From positions 20,176,001 through 20,240,000 of the forward strand of contig CM072878.1 in the NCBI GenBank assembly GCA_036937835.1: DNA of 64,000 bases, written 5' to 3'. A program made the translations under genes and the position numbers. Below are positions 24,701 to 37,259 of the stretch, in pieces (position 1 is the first letter of the stretch; each line of letters opens with the position of its first letter). The notes beneath the pieces were generated by a model. The model searched no databases. It had not been told where the DNA came from and saw only the letters and a list, made by a program, of their open reading frames with translations. Source of the DNA: Pampus argenteus (Eukaryota > Chordata > Actinopteri > Scombriformes > Stromateidae).

Positions 24701-27700
24701 CCTCCTCCCCCTCTCCCCTTTTCTCCTCCTCCTCCGTTCTCAGAGCTCTTGTCCAGTCTCTCCTCCAGAACTTGCTGCTCTCTCTCCATCTTGGTGATCT
24801 CCAGCAGGAGGTCGTCAAAAGAAGCCTCTACGATCTTTGTCAGCTCGCACACAGCGAAGTCCAGGACTTGTTTCATGACCGACTTCAGCTGGTCTGCAGG
24901 AGAGAAGACCATCATCATCATCATCATCATCTGTGTGGACTTCTGGGAGTATTTATTGTAGATTCAGGTTCACAGCATTTGTTTGATTTGAACATCTTTT
25001 GTGGATATTAGCCTGATCCTGACAGGATGAACATCTTCTAGGAGTCATAACTCCAGCTTTAAAGCTGCGTTAACTGATGTTTCATCCAGTAGTTTTCATC
25101 AGAAACAGGAAGTAAACATGAGCTGCTAACAGCTGATTCAGCAGACGGTTTGATAAGGTGTCAGAATAAAAGCATCATAATTGATTTGTTTATTTGATTT
25201 ATAAATAATCTGAATATGTATAGTAACATAACGTGCCTAATGAATTAAGCAAAAATTAATATGTATAGAGCAGCATGATTACTTAATCAATTAGTTTCCA
25301 AATATTAAATTTATTGCCAACTATTTTGATAATTGATCGATTTGAGTCATTTTTGAAAAAAAAACTTCTTAAATGTGAATAATTTCTGGTTTATTTAGTC
25401 ATCTGTAACAATAAACTAAATATCTTCGGGTTGTGGATAAAACAAAACATTTGAGGACGTCATCTTGGTCTTCGGGAAACACTGATCAATATTTTTCCCT
25501 ATTTTCTGAAAATCAAATCAAAATCAAATTTTATTTATATAGCCCAAAATCACAAAAATACATTAGTCTCAGAGGGCTTTACAATCTGTACAGGGAGTGA
25601 CACCCTCTGTCCTTAGACCCTCGAAAACACAACTTAAAGATCTTCAAGAAACCAGAAAATATTCACATTTAAGACGCTGGAATAAGAGAATTTTGACATT
25701 TTCTTCTTAAAAATGACTGATTATGAAAAATGACATCACTAATACTCTCCTCTATACATTCATATACAGGTGTGTTGAAAAACCAGCAGACATACAGACA
25801 TAAAACGCAACATGTAACGTAAAACCAACAAACATTTCCTCATCAACACGCTGCTGAGTGATTTACAAACATCCTCCGCTTCTCCACAACTGCATCACTG
25901 GACATCCTGTGCAAAAACAGAAACGTTTAACAAAGAAGCTCAGCGATGAGTAAAAAAAAAAAACATCCTGCACGTCCATCTGTCCATCGGCCTCCAATAA
26001 AACATGTGACCTTTCTGTCATGGTATCATGTGACCTGCATCCACAGGTTGACCCAATTTCCTCTTTTAAAAATTATAAATAATAAAACCGTTAATTCCTT
26101 CTCACATTGACAAACAGACCAACAAGCTGCTGACTGTCAGAGAGAGAGAGAGAGAGAGAGAGAGTGAGTGTGTGTGTGTGTGTGTGTGAGTGTGAGTGTG
26201 TGTGTGAGTGTGTGTGTGTGTGTGAGTGTGTGAGTGTGTGCTACAGAGCGACAGACGGTGTGACTGCATGTTACGTCTTTGCCGCAGATGGCAACGCAGA
26301 CATCCACATTTGTCATTTCTAATGAATATATAGTTGATATTAATCTGCAACGGCTAAATTCACAGCCCCTCAGTTCAGCCTCTGTCTGAAACAGGCCGTT
26401 TTAGCTCCTGTTTCTTTAAGGCCCGCCTCCTGATGAGCCCGCTCTGTTCTGATTGGTCAGCTTCAGGAAGCTTCCTCCAGCTCCGGAGGCTACGTAAACA
26501 AACTATAGTAGCAGGATTTCACTTCTGTTTCTCCTTCTTTACTCCAAATGTCAACTTCTCACATCCATCCGTACATGTGATAAAATCAATCTCTCTTACT
26601 GTAGAAAAAGCATGAACTTTGTTTTGTTTACATTAAGTACTAGTTTAAGGTTAAGTGCACCTTGACGAGCAGTAAACCAAAGTTGTAGGTTCTCAACAGC
26701 AAGTTGTATAGAGTTAGCAAAACAATACAGAACAGTGTCATCTGCATAAAATTATGCATTATGACATTATTATTAATAGAAATTGAGAGAGGACCGATAA
26801 CTGGTCCCTGTGGAACACCTGGACATTTCCAGCTTTCACAAAGGTAATTGTGAAACCATCTACAAGCAAATGAATCAAACCCAATATTACATAGCAGAGA
26901 ATAATCAACCGCATCAAATGTTTGTTCAATGCAAACAGCAGCACAATGCTTCGTTTTGTCCATACAAGAAACTATATTGTTTACAACTAATGTAAAAGTA
27001 GAGATGGTGATGTTCATAGGTGTGCATAGGATATCATCTGATAATTATTGAGACATGAGCAGACTGATCGTGGGATTTATACCAGTTGAAATGGAAACAA
27101 TAAATATTTGTGTTATTTATTCAGTGATAAATGGAGTGGAAAACTTTAAAAAGCTCCAGTTGGTTTCCTGGGATCAATGGTTTGTAACACAGTGAATAGA
27201 TCACGAGAAGAAACATGTTGTAATGTGAACTGAGAGGCATGGTTTACAGGGTATATAAGAGCACTATTAATAGGGGGCCCTGTATACACATCCCTAAATA
27301 AATGACCAGGAGCATATGCTCATTGAAGGCTGATTAGATCTCTTACAGGTCAGATAATATACAGTTATTAGGAATTTACCTCCTTCCAGATTTAAGTAAC
27401 AGTGGTAAATTATTCTGAATGATAATCTGATTTGACTTTACTTACAGAGGAGTGTATTTATTTGCCAAAATGCAAGTCAATGGGATGGACAAGACCACGC
27501 TCTGCTTCTCACTTTAAACAGAGTTGAAAGTTCAGGGGAAAACCAAGGATTTGGCTCTTTTATTCTGAATGGTGCATGTTCATCCACGATTGCAAGAAAT
27601 GTCTTTCAGAAATAGTCCAATCTGGGATTTCAGAGGTAAAATGAATATCACAACGAGAAAGGTCAGTTATAAAATCAAAAACACTCGTTGCAACAATCTA

Positions 27701-30700
27701 GTGGTTAAAATACGATCTATTATATCTGTTAGCATGTTTTGGATCGGGCCTCTTTAATCAATATTAAAGTCACCTAGGATTATCATCTCTAAGTGAGTAG
27801 CTCCTCCAGTTTTCAGTCAATTTCTTAGATTTTTCCCACTTATATACAATTGTTGGTACTCGATAAAAGCTTTTGTGGTTTCTCGCATTGATAGTGCTTT
27901 CCTATGTAGAAAATCACTTCCTACCCTCCGTCTGCAGTTCGCACCATAGATAGATAGATTAAAAGGAATCATCAGCAAATAAAAAAATAGAATTTGCGAC
28001 ATTCAGCTAACGGCTAAAAAGGACTGATTCAACGATCCCTGTGACAGTCAACAGCTGTCTGTGCAGATTACGCTTCACTAAACGCGACAGAAACAGACTC
28101 AAAATAAAGTAAGTTTAGACTTGTAGCACAGATGTCTTATTGATCCGCAGATCTGTGTGCTCGGTAACAGTGTGAAGTGTGAGAGGTGCAGAACAAACCA
28201 GCTCTCTGTGTTTCTATCTGCTCTCTGATCTGACTCCATTAATCGCAGATAAGAGCCGTGCGGATCAGAGAGCAGATCAGAGGATGGACTGAAGTTCCCC
28301 TTAATAAGCCTCATTACAAGCATTAATGAGGGGAAATAAAGATCAAACTGAGATAGAGTCGCCTGGTCAGACACTGCAACCTCACTCACTTTATGTTTTT
28401 ATCTACAGGTTCAGATTTATTACCTCCGATATCAAGTTTTATTCTCTTCTCTTGCTCTCGATTGATCTATTTGGTCCGTTCAGCCCTTGTAGAGGGCACC
28501 GAGCCACGAAGAAGATGTTTCCCTGTCAGTTATTTCTCAATGTGCTGATGCCTGCTGAATGAAGAGCAGGTAGAACTAGTTTCCTTTACTTCAGGTGATC
28601 AATCCTGAACCCTGAAGCTGAGTTTTTATAAACTGAATGAAGGTTTTTACAGCAAAAAAAGTCCATTATCATGCTGAATACATTTAAGGGACACATGCTC
28701 TGCACATTTCCAGCTCTGTATTTATATTCTGGGGCTCCACTGGATTTAACATTAACATTGGATTTATTGTAAAAAAAAAAAATACATTAATTTATACATT
28801 AAGTACAGTACTTGAGTAAAAGTACAATTAAATAGTACAATTTTCAAGCAAAAATGCTAAAAATTCAGTTTCAGTTTTAATATTGAAGTGAATATTTGCC
28901 ACTTTTCTTTGAATATGAGATAATAAATACAATGTATGTGTTATTTTACACATGATAATTATCACTATCGATTAATCTGCAAATTATTTTCTTGATAAAA
29001 CAAATGAGTGAAACTGATCTGATGTTTTTCTTTGTCGTAATAAACTGAATGTTTTGGGGTTTTTACATTTTAAGACATCAACTTGAGCTGTGGGAAATGC
29101 TAACGGGCATTTTTTATATATTATCTGACACAAAACAATCAATGGATTAATCTACAAAATCATCTCCTTATTAGTCAATAAACCCAAAACTGATCAGTCA
29201 GCTGTCACATAAGACAAAAACAAGCTGAAAATAATCTGAAATATAAAATGTCCTCAAACCCAAAGAAACAGGTTTACATTTCTTGGTTTTCTCCCAAAAA
29301 TATTCAGTTTAATAAAAAAAGAGAAGCTTATTTGTTTGATGAAATGATTGATTATTCTCTCATTGATTGATTGATTGATTCGTTCAGCTTCAGAACGAAA
29401 TGAATGGAGGAAGAGGAAGAAGGAGGTCAGGTTCCCACAGCAGTGATCAACTGATCAACTGATCAAATCTGATCAGCTGACAGTTCAGATTGTTTCTAAA
29501 CTTTTTTACAGCTACAGCGATTAATCAATCAGCAGAAAGTTATTCTGAAACTATTCGATCATCATTAATGTTTTTAGTCACTTTTAAGAAAAACTATTTG
29601 CTGCTTGAATAATAAACCAGCGTCAATTATCTTCATTATTGATTACTCTGTGGATTATTTTCTCGTTTATTCCATTAGTCGTTTTGTCTATAAAATGTCA
29701 TGTTATCATTTTGTAGAGCTCGTGGTGACATCTTCACATTTGAGGAGCTGCAACCACAAACTTTTATATTTTCTTACAGAAATGACGATTATTTGATCAA
29801 CAGTTGAAGCTATAGATTTTGGCTACAATCTCTGCAGGGGTTCATTTATAACTTAAACCAACAAAACCACTCTAGCTTTTATTCATCATCCTTTGTCTTT
29901 GTTCGATACCGAGAGGCCTCTACGAAGCGCCGGGACCTTTGACCTGAGCGTGTCGGGGCCGCCGCCTCACTGTGTTACTGTGGTTGAGCTTCAGGATGCA
30001 GCCTGTTTTTGAGTGAGTGAGAATAAAATCCCGCTCAGGAGTGATTAGCCGACAGCGCTGTGATGTCACTATCTGTCCGGGTTGAGGCGTGTCACGGCGG
30101 TGGCCTGGTTTTTCCGGGAGGGAGGGACGAGCTTAGTGTGTCAGATGTGCACATGCAGATGTGTGCATGCATGCGTGAAGAGAGCGGCGGCGTGCTCGCA
30201 TCACTTTGCAAACGGTTTTTCTTACTCACGTGTCAGTGCATGTGGAGATGAGGGGAAACACACCCAAACAAATCTTTATGCACCGCCACAACACGTTAAT
30301 CCTCTACATGCTAAATTCATCAAGAAAAATACAAAACATTTTCAGTTTTTTCTCTTAAATGTGAGCATTTGCTGCTTTTCTCTGTTGTATATCAGTTAAA
30401 TCAACATCTTTGTGTATCTTTGCTTTCATTACCAACTAATCTGAGATTTACTTACATTTTTTTATCTGAACAATCCAAAAAATATTCCATCATAGGACAT
30501 AAAAACATGCAGCAAATATTCATAACAGACAACCTGCAAATAACCTGTAAGTAAAACCTACAAATAAAAATTATTAATTGATTATCAGAACTGTTGATTA
30601 ATTTTGATCACATAATATATAAATGAATGAATTGTTGCAGCTCTTTCCTTCTTTTTTAGATGAAACATATATGAAGTCACTGGACAAAACATTTTTAAAA

Positions 30701-33544
30701 TAATTAGGCTGGACCTAATTATGTTAGAAGTCAAACGTCTTGTTGTTTCTGATCGACAGTCAAAAACTATTCAGTTTACTGTCATGTATGATCAAATCAT
30801 TACATTTGAGAAGCTAAAATATTTGGAATTTTTGCTTGAATAAAATGTATGAAACAGTTAATCTAGTCGTTGATTGATTTCCTGTAGCTCATCGATCAAT
30901 AGTTGCAGCTCCACAAATGGATACTTTCACCTTTTGGGGTCTCTAAGAACAGTACCATCACCATACTTTCTTTTGTCACGTTACACGCCAAGAAAAACAG
31001 ATCATGTATGAATCCAGCAGGCGGCCACCGGCACAGAGGAAAAGTAAAGAGTCACATGATAAAACTCAAAGAGCAGTGAAAGACTTCCTTTGAATGTTTC
31101 GGGACCATACTTGTCTTTACATCGACTGTCCGCCATGTTGGCGCTCCTCGTGTTTTACACGCATCCTGAATGGGAAGCCATGTTGATGCACGCCTGCATG
31201 GGGCTGCACAGGCTCATAAAAACGTCAGTCAAGTTTTATTTCAGCACATGTGGACAACAAGACACATCTTTACCATTTCATTGATCCGTGTAGTGCTTAC
31301 TCAAAGTTTTAAAAGCAAAGTTTTGGAGGGTTTTACTGTGTTTCATTACTTGTTCGTACCTGTTTTTTGATTCATTTAAACTACGATTTTGTAGAAAAAC
31401 CTTTTTTGTTCTTCTCCAGAATCATTGTTTTGGTTATTTTATAATCATATAGAGCTGGATATCAAACCTCAACACTTCTTTTGGTCTATGACTATGATGG
31501 TCTGTTTTATTAATCAGATATTTTTCTGAATCAAGTCAAAAATCTGTCAATTTTAAACCGTATTTATTTAGACAAAGTTACTGTGAATGAAAAACCTGGT
31601 TTTGCAGAAATAAATGTGTATATCTGTACACTGAAGACAGCGATATTGATTTAGTATCAGCACCAAGACTCAGTGTTGGGTAACATACACTGACAGTTGT
31701 GAAAATACTGGTACCAAATGATGTTTTATCATTTTTAGATTTTTTAATTAAGAGGTTACTGTAAATGATAGATGATGACACCATTATATTTATCTGTATT
31801 GATGATATTGTAAATGTTATTGGTTTAGTTCTGGTACCAAACTTCGCATTGTCTTACTTCTTTTTCTTAATGTACCATAAATGTTCAAATGAGTTTGTTA
31901 ACTTTAACTTTTCCTCGTTTAAATTATAAGTCTGCCATATTTTGGCTGTATCCTCCTCGATCGTGACTTGTGTCCTGTTGTTGCCCTTCCTCCGGCCTGA
32001 TGACCTAAATTAGCAGTATGGTGTGGAATAACAAACACCACAATGCTGGAGACATTTTTGGCCCCTGATACTTAAACCCAGTACATAGACGCCACCTTAG
32101 AGTACATGAAACAGGAAAATTACTACTTGTTTTCATACAATTTAGTAAGCTGTGCCAACAAAACATAATCATTAAGTGCCGTGTGCTTTCATGTTGATTT
32201 TGAGAGACTATTTATGTTATTATTTTCCCGTTTTTTTGACAGGAAGGTTTGTTTATTTCTATGATTTCACCGCAGATTATCTACAATTAAATCAAAGAAA
32301 AAATAACCGTGTGAGCTGCAACTGTGGCATAAAATGGTCTTATAATGATGATAACGTATCGCAATTATTTCTGGGACAATATATCGTCCGACAGAAGAGT
32401 TTATCGTGACTGGCCTACGCACTGGTGCACGTCTCTGGTGTTAATCCTCAGATACACATTTGACGACCCCCCCCCGTTTCACGGCTCAGGCCTTTTCTTC
32501 TCCAATGAAACGCTGATTACACCTCGCTGGGGTCCGTCTCAGTCGCTCCACCATCCTGTCAACCACGAGGCCACTTTCCCTCCACTGTCTCCTGCAGTGT
32601 GTGCTTCTTTGTCCTGGTCCCCCAGCCGCTCACCACCCTCCACCTCAGTAAACACCACCACCCTCCATTCCTGAAGACAACATGTCAGGAAAAGCTGTAA
32701 ATCTTATTTTATGATCTACTAGCTTCTGAAATTGAAGCCTTGTTTTTGTCTTTGTCTCTTTGCTCCTCCACCAGCTGCTTCTTCTTCTTCTCATGAAGCT
32801 GATGTGTCAAACGCTTCAGCATCAACACATCTGATATGACACCCACACATGTCTTCATGTCAGAAATGGGCCTGATTCCTCTCTACAATCTGCTCCATTT
32901 AATAAGTTGTCCTGACCCACTTCAGGCTCTGCTCCTGTCTGTGTGCTGCAGTGTTTTCTTGGTTTTATCACCTGCAGGCTTCAATTTCTCTGCTTCTCCG
33001 TTTACTCATAAAGCCTTAAAACGGCCTGCAGAGTTACGCAACCCGGCGTGCTGTTAGAGGCTGAGACAGAGGGAGGGGTGCCCCCGGACAACCGTTTGTT
33101 TGCGTGTCTGTGCGTGAACATGTGTGTGTGTGTGTGTGTGTTGTGTAACGGGTGCCTACCCACGACTCGTCCTCGCTGCTCCAGGCGGCGTGTGTCGGTA
33201 AGTACGCCAGGCTCGGTGCCCTGCCCTCCGGTGGCGTGAAGCTGGAGCTGCTGCTCGGGCTTTGTCCTGCCGCTGTCCGCCCTCTCGCCAACCTTGTTCT
33301 TACCGGGCGCCGCGGAGCCTCCACCGTCCGCGCCGCCGCCGTTGGCTCGGCTTCGGCTCTCCCGCGACTGCAGCTGGAGCTGGAGCCGGCGGTTTTCTTG
33401 CTCTTTCACGGCCGTCTCCAGCAGCAGGCTGTTCAGGCTGGAGCCCACCGTCTTGCTTATTTCCTGGACTGCGAGCTGCACTACTTGCTCCAGCACAGAC
33501 TCCAGCTGGCCCTGGAAAAACGAAATGTACACGGCCCCGTTCAT
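21776..33544 (-). CDS. two-finger C2H2 protein with two related N-terminal domains, five exons
   Basis: Probably a nuclear regulator of the fish-expanded C2H2 class. Coding exons: 33544-33160, 24893-24528, 24383-24045, 22601-22345 and 22006-21776. All junctions are GT/AG. Phases 1,1,1,0 agree, and the total of 1,578 bp gives 525 residues. Residues about 10-60 (QLESVLEQVVQLAVQEISK) and about 129-178 (QLKSVMKQVLDFAVCELTK) are clearly related predicted helical domains on separate exons. A Gly/Glu/Lys/Arg low-complexity run follows the second. Exon 3 carries WVPILDKVFGQKWCSDVW. Exon 4 is acidic (Glu runs). Exon 5 has fingers at C459-H479 and C499-H520, separated by an Ala/Ser/Pro linker instead of TGEKP; finger 2 has a four-residue His spacing. 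The alternative is two adjacent genes, but phase agreement favours one. Intron 1 (8.3 kb) holds LINE remnants. No orthologue is named. Confidence 0.78.
25512..25625 (+). mobile_element. dispersed retroposon fragment (family B)
   Basis: The segment from 'tcaaattttatttatatagc' to 'tgtccttagaccctcg' is the inverse of 12975-13085. Confidence 0.75.
26139..26241 (+). repeat. (GA)n(GT)n compound microsatellite
   Basis: A GA run changes to GT with occasional GAGT interruptions. Confidence 0.95.
26367..26580 (+). repeat. dispersed repeat (family D)
   Basis: 'cctcagttcagcctctgtct' and 'ggatttcacttctgtttctc' recur as reverse complement at 62553-62695. This copy has about 70-80 bp in the middle that the other lacks. 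Confidence 0.75.
26595..27640 (-). pseudogene. decayed non-LTR retrotransposon (LINE) reverse transcriptase
   Basis: Minus-strand fragments in several frames read, in LINE order: NPWFSPELSTLFKVRSRAW (27551-27500; linker between endonuclease and reverse transcriptase), then FDAVDYSLL and GFDSFACRWFHNYL, VPQGPVIGPL, FYADDTVLYC (YADD catalytic box at 26748-26737) and LVLNVNKTKFMLF. Stops and frameshifts break it between these motifs. A fossil L2/Rex-like element, not a working gene. Confidence 0.85.
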
Positions 33545-33860
33545 GTTTCCTGCTCTCTCATTCTTCTGTACCCGAGCCCCCAGCCCACCCCCCTGCCCTT
33601 CCCTGCCCTTCTCTCGCGTCGCCTCCCCGACGGAAAACTGGCTAAAATCGTCCCCGGGTCGCTGGCTGCTCCGGCGGCTGCTCTGCTCGGCTCCTCCGGC
33701 TGCTGCTCTCTCCGCCTCGGCGTACCGCGCGTGTTCAGCCCCCTCGAAGGCAGCCGGAAAGACCCGAGTAGAGGCGCACCTGCGTTTTCCCGCCCACATG
33801 TCTTGTCCCGCGCGCACCGTGCACGCTCGCGCCCTGCAGTCAGTCACGCCATTTTGGCTC
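33100..33860 (-). promoter_or_regulatory. CpG island at the start of the two-finger gene
   Basis: GC- and CpG-rich block covering exon 1 and its leader. Upstream of the ATG (AAACATGA at 33544) there is GC-rich sequence to about 33850 with no evident TATA box, as usual for housekeeping-type promoters. Extent is judged by eye. Confidence 0.6.
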
Positions 33861-33971
33861 AGAAAATGACGAGCGAGAACCGCGTTATTACTGCAAAATA
33901 CATTAAAAGTACACGCTGTGTCCTCACATTACTGCGATAACAGCTGAGCTCAGACTAACAGCTTCACTTTA

Positions 33972-34105
33972 TGTTATATTATATTATATTATATTGTATT
34001 ATATTATATTATATTATATTATATTATATTATATTGTATTATATTATATTATATTATATTATATTGTATTATATTATATTATATTATATTATATTATATT
34101 ATATT
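33972..34105 (+). repeat. (ATATT)n pentanucleotide array
   Basis: About 26 units of atatt with periodic gtatt variants. Confidence 0.95.
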
Positions 34106-34782
34106 TGTTTGTTTGTCCTTTTTAGTGACAGAAAAACTTTTATTTCTATTTTCATTTTTACTTACTCCTTCCTCCTTTAAGTTGTAAATAGCTGATAGGT
34201 TGTTTGATTTATAGATAGATTGATTTTAATTAATTTTAATTAATCATTAATTGATTACTATCAAATCAGCAAAAGTCATTATAAAATCTTTGATCCGTAT
34301 TTTCTTTGTTGATAATTAATCTTTTTGATTAATTGGTTAACCCATCACAGTCTTCTTATATTCAATACAATCACAGAAGAAAATCGACAGTGTTTTAAAA
34401 ATCAGCTAAAAGATTATCAAAATCTCAGCTGACTGCTTTTAAGTTGATCAACTAATTCATTGATCATCTAATGGGTTCAGCTCTATCGTTACTACGTTAT
34501 GAAGGTTGTATAAATAACTTGTGTCCTGGAAAATATTGCAGACTAATATATCAAAATCAAACTTTAGCTCATACGAACTAGTAATCATTAGTACTGTGAC
34601 CTTGTAATGATCAGTTTATGTTTTATTTAATTATCTGTACCACTGAGTACTACTGTGTGTTTTAACAAAACAAAACACATCAAGAAGACAAAGAAGTATT
34701 CAGATCCTTTACTTAAGTAAAAGTACCATTACAGCAATGTAAATATAAGTAAACGTCCTGCATGACAACTCCTCCTACAGTA

Positions 34783-35383
34783 ACAGTACATAAGTACTGT
34801 GATGTTGATGTAGTTAAAGTACTGCAGTAACAGTACATAAGTATAGTGATCTTGATGTAGTTAAAGTACTGCAGTAACAGTACATAAGTATAGTGATCTT
34901 GATGTAGTTAAAGTACTGCAGTAACAGTACATAAGTATAGTGATCTTGATGTAGTTAAAGTACTGCAGTAACAGTACATAAGTATAGTGATCTTGATGTA
35001 GTTAAAGTACTGCAGTAACAGTACATAAGTACTGTGATCTTGATGTAGTTAAAGTACTGCAGTAACAGTACATAAGTATAGTGATCTTGATGTAGTTAAA
35101 GTACTGCAGTAACAGTACATAAGTATTGTGATCTTGATGTAGTTAAAGTACTGCAGTAACAGTACATAAGTATAGTGATCTTGATGTAGTTAAAGTACTG
35201 CAGTAACAGTACATAAGTACAGTGATCTTGATGTAGTTAAAGTACTGCAGTAACAGTACATAAGTATAGTGATCTTGATGTAGTTAAAGTACTGCAGTAA
35301 CAGTACATAAGTATTGTGATCTTGATGTAGTTAAAGTACTGCAGTAACAGTACATAAGTATAGTGATCTTGATGTAGTTAAGG
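34783..35383 (-). repeat. 47-bp satellite array, about 12.8 units, inverted relative to copy 2
   Basis: Unit acataagtatagtgatcttg followed by atgtagttaaagtactgcagtaacagt. It is the reverse complement of the array at 10655-11241. Confidence 0.97.
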
Positions 35384-35741
35384 GGGAGGCAGTAGCTCAG
35401 TCCATAGGGACTTGTCTTGAAAACCGGAGGGTGGCGGTTCAAGGCCCACATGGACCAAAAATATGGAAGGTGGGCTGGTAGCTGGAGAGGTGCCAGTTCA
35501 CCTCCTGGGCACTGCCGAGGGGCCCTTGAGCAAGGCACCCCCCCCTAGCTGCTCACTGGGCGCCGGTTTGGCTGGCTGCCCATCACTCCACCATCTCTCT
35601 CTCCACATTTGCATGTCTGTGCCGTTGTACTGCATGTGTGTGTGTGTGTGTGTCCGGGTTAAATGCATGTAAAATAAAAAAAAATAGAGTGAAAAAATAA
35701 TTTCCCCATTGAGGGATAAATAAAAGTTAATCTTAATCTTA
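35382..35741 (+). mobile_element. tRNA-derived SINE
   Basis: The 5' head has an A-box-like TAGCTCAGTCCATAGG near 35393 and a B-box-like GGTTCAAGGCC (35436-35446). A middle domain 'aggtgccagttcacctcctg' and 'cccttgagcaaggcacc' follows. The 3' tail 'aatttccccattgagggata' with AATCTT repeats resembles the LINE 3' ends elsewhere in the window. It interrupts the last 47-bp unit of the MITE array after 'gtagttaa'; the unit resumes as 'aaagtact'. Confidence 0.88.
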
Positions 35742-36239
35742 AAGTACTACTCATAGACATCTGAAATGTGACCCGACTACACACTGCTTTTAGTAAGACG
35801 TCAACAGACTAAAAGGTTGAAACCACTGGTTTCATCTTTAACAATGTGTTGGATTTTAAAAGCTTCTTATATTATCCATTGAGTCAAATCTGCATCTGAA
35901 CAGTAACTAAAGCTGTCAGATAAATAGTGGAGTAGAAAGTACTAGATTTACCTCTGACATGTAGAAAGTACTAGATGTACCTCTGATATGTAGAAAGTAC
36001 TAGATTTACCTCTGACATGTAGTACAGTGAAGTATAAAGTAGTATCACATGGAAATACTCAAGCAAAGTACAAGTATTTCTCCCTCAAAATTCTGCTTAA
36101 GCAGCTCCAGTACTTGAGTAAAAGTACTTAGTTACCATCAGGTTCTGGTGACGGTTGTGTTTGGGGAGTAAAATCCTGACTCATCTTGCCTTTGTTTCAG
36201 CATTACATCACTGAAAACATCCAGCCTTGCTGTGTCTGC

Positions 36240-36620
36240 AGAGCAGCGGCTCTTCCGCCTCTGATTGAGCGCATGCCGCAGCAGAGGGACACGCCCCCTA
36301 AAAAACCCTGCGTGTTTCTTCCGGGTTTTACGGTAACGGCAAAAAGCCCAAACCTGTAACGTCAGAGGGGGCGGGGTCAGCGGCATGGTGGATTATCTCC
36401 GTCTTTTGTTGTGAATATTGATGTGTAATAAGAAGGTTGTGACGAGCTGAAGGAGGCCGAACCGAGCAGCACCTGGCTGGGCCACACGCCCCCCTCCCCG
36501 CGGCCTCCAGTCGCTCTGTAGCCGCCTGTGTGGAGCCCACAGGCGGCCCGGAGCTCCAGCAGCGGCCCGCTGACTGGCTGGACGTCTGCTGGCTGCTTTC
36601 CGTTTGCAGGCATGTGGTGT
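36240..36620. promoter_or_regulatory. orphan CpG-rich block, possible promoter
   Basis: GC/CpG-rich, with a CTTCCGGGTTTTACG ETS-like motif, TAACGTCAG (CRE-like) and GGGGCGGGG (GC box) near 36315-36375. No coding exon adjoins it on either strand. It could be an upstream promoter of the minus-strand two-finger gene, a non-coding RNA promoter, or neither. Confidence 0.35.
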
Positions 36621-36874
36621 GAATATAACATGTGAATGCAACGCTGTTATGTCACCAGTCTCTGTTTACAGAACATACTCACGCACACACTGAATAGATG
36701 GGAAGTGGTTTTGATCGTTTCCTTCTTATTTCTGTTGGTTTGCACGAATCACTGATTTCACAACTCATCAGCTGCATAACTTCAAAATACCACTTCAACT
36801 ACACAGTTTCTCCTCAATGTAAACACACATCCTGAACTTTACATAAGTGACCTTTGTGAGTTTATAGGACTGCT

Positions 36875-36965
36875 CCTTTAGTTACTGTTCAGATGCAGAT
36901 TTACTATAAGAAGCTTTTAAAATCCAACACATTGTTAAAGATGAAACCAGTGGTTCTTATACTGC
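36875..36965 (+). mobile_element. MITE fragment (copy 4)
   Basis: 'gttactgttcagatgcagat' to 'aagatgaaaccagtggttc' matches 3437-3522 with a short deletion. Confidence 0.75.
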
Positions 36966-37259
36966 AGGTTATTATCTAGATCAATAAAGTGACCAAGACA
37001 ATGTATATATACTTATAGATATAGAGTTTTATATCATTGCTATCAGATACTGAATACTGAAATGTTTGTTTATAGTTTATGGAAAAACATAACTAGTATC
37101 AGATTATTTAAAGTCTCAATAAGCATTTACAAAAAGGCGAGGGACCGACTAGAGACTTTAAATGTTAAGAGGTGGAAATATTTATTATTTGTTATATTTA
37201 ATATTTACTTCCTTTTATGGGTAAAAGTTCAGAAACACAGGATCAAACAATTATGATAT

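Larger units (their letters stand above)
24894..33159 (-). other. intron 1 of the two-finger gene
   Basis: 8.3 kb, AT-rich, bounded by CTCCTGCAG (acceptor) and G|GTAGGC (donor). Apart from the repeats listed separately it shows no recognised exon. An open stretch near 32490-32660 is Pro/Ser-rich with no recognisable family. Confidence 0.6.
34685..36135 (-). mobile_element. MITE copy 3 (inverted) with 47-bp satellite and nested SINE
   Basis: The left end 'aagaagtattcagatccttt' then 'acttaagtaaaagtacc' is the reverse of copy 2's right end. Then come the 47-bp array, an inserted SINE (35382-35741), the 'gaaaccactggtttcatctt' block (inverse of copy 1) and the right end 'gtacttgagtaaaagtac'. Both ends carry the same tacttnagtaaaagtac palindromic motif, as terminal repeats would. 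Confidence 0.85.

Noticed and set aside
33034..33324. Alternative Ser-rich frame in exon 1 of the two-finger gene
   Set aside because: It would end in phase 0, whereas exon 2 needs phase 1; the frame from the ATG at 33544 fits.
33152..33940. Plus-strand frames of 127-262 codons in the CpG island
   Set aside because: Antisense shadows of the minus-strand exon in GC-rich DNA.
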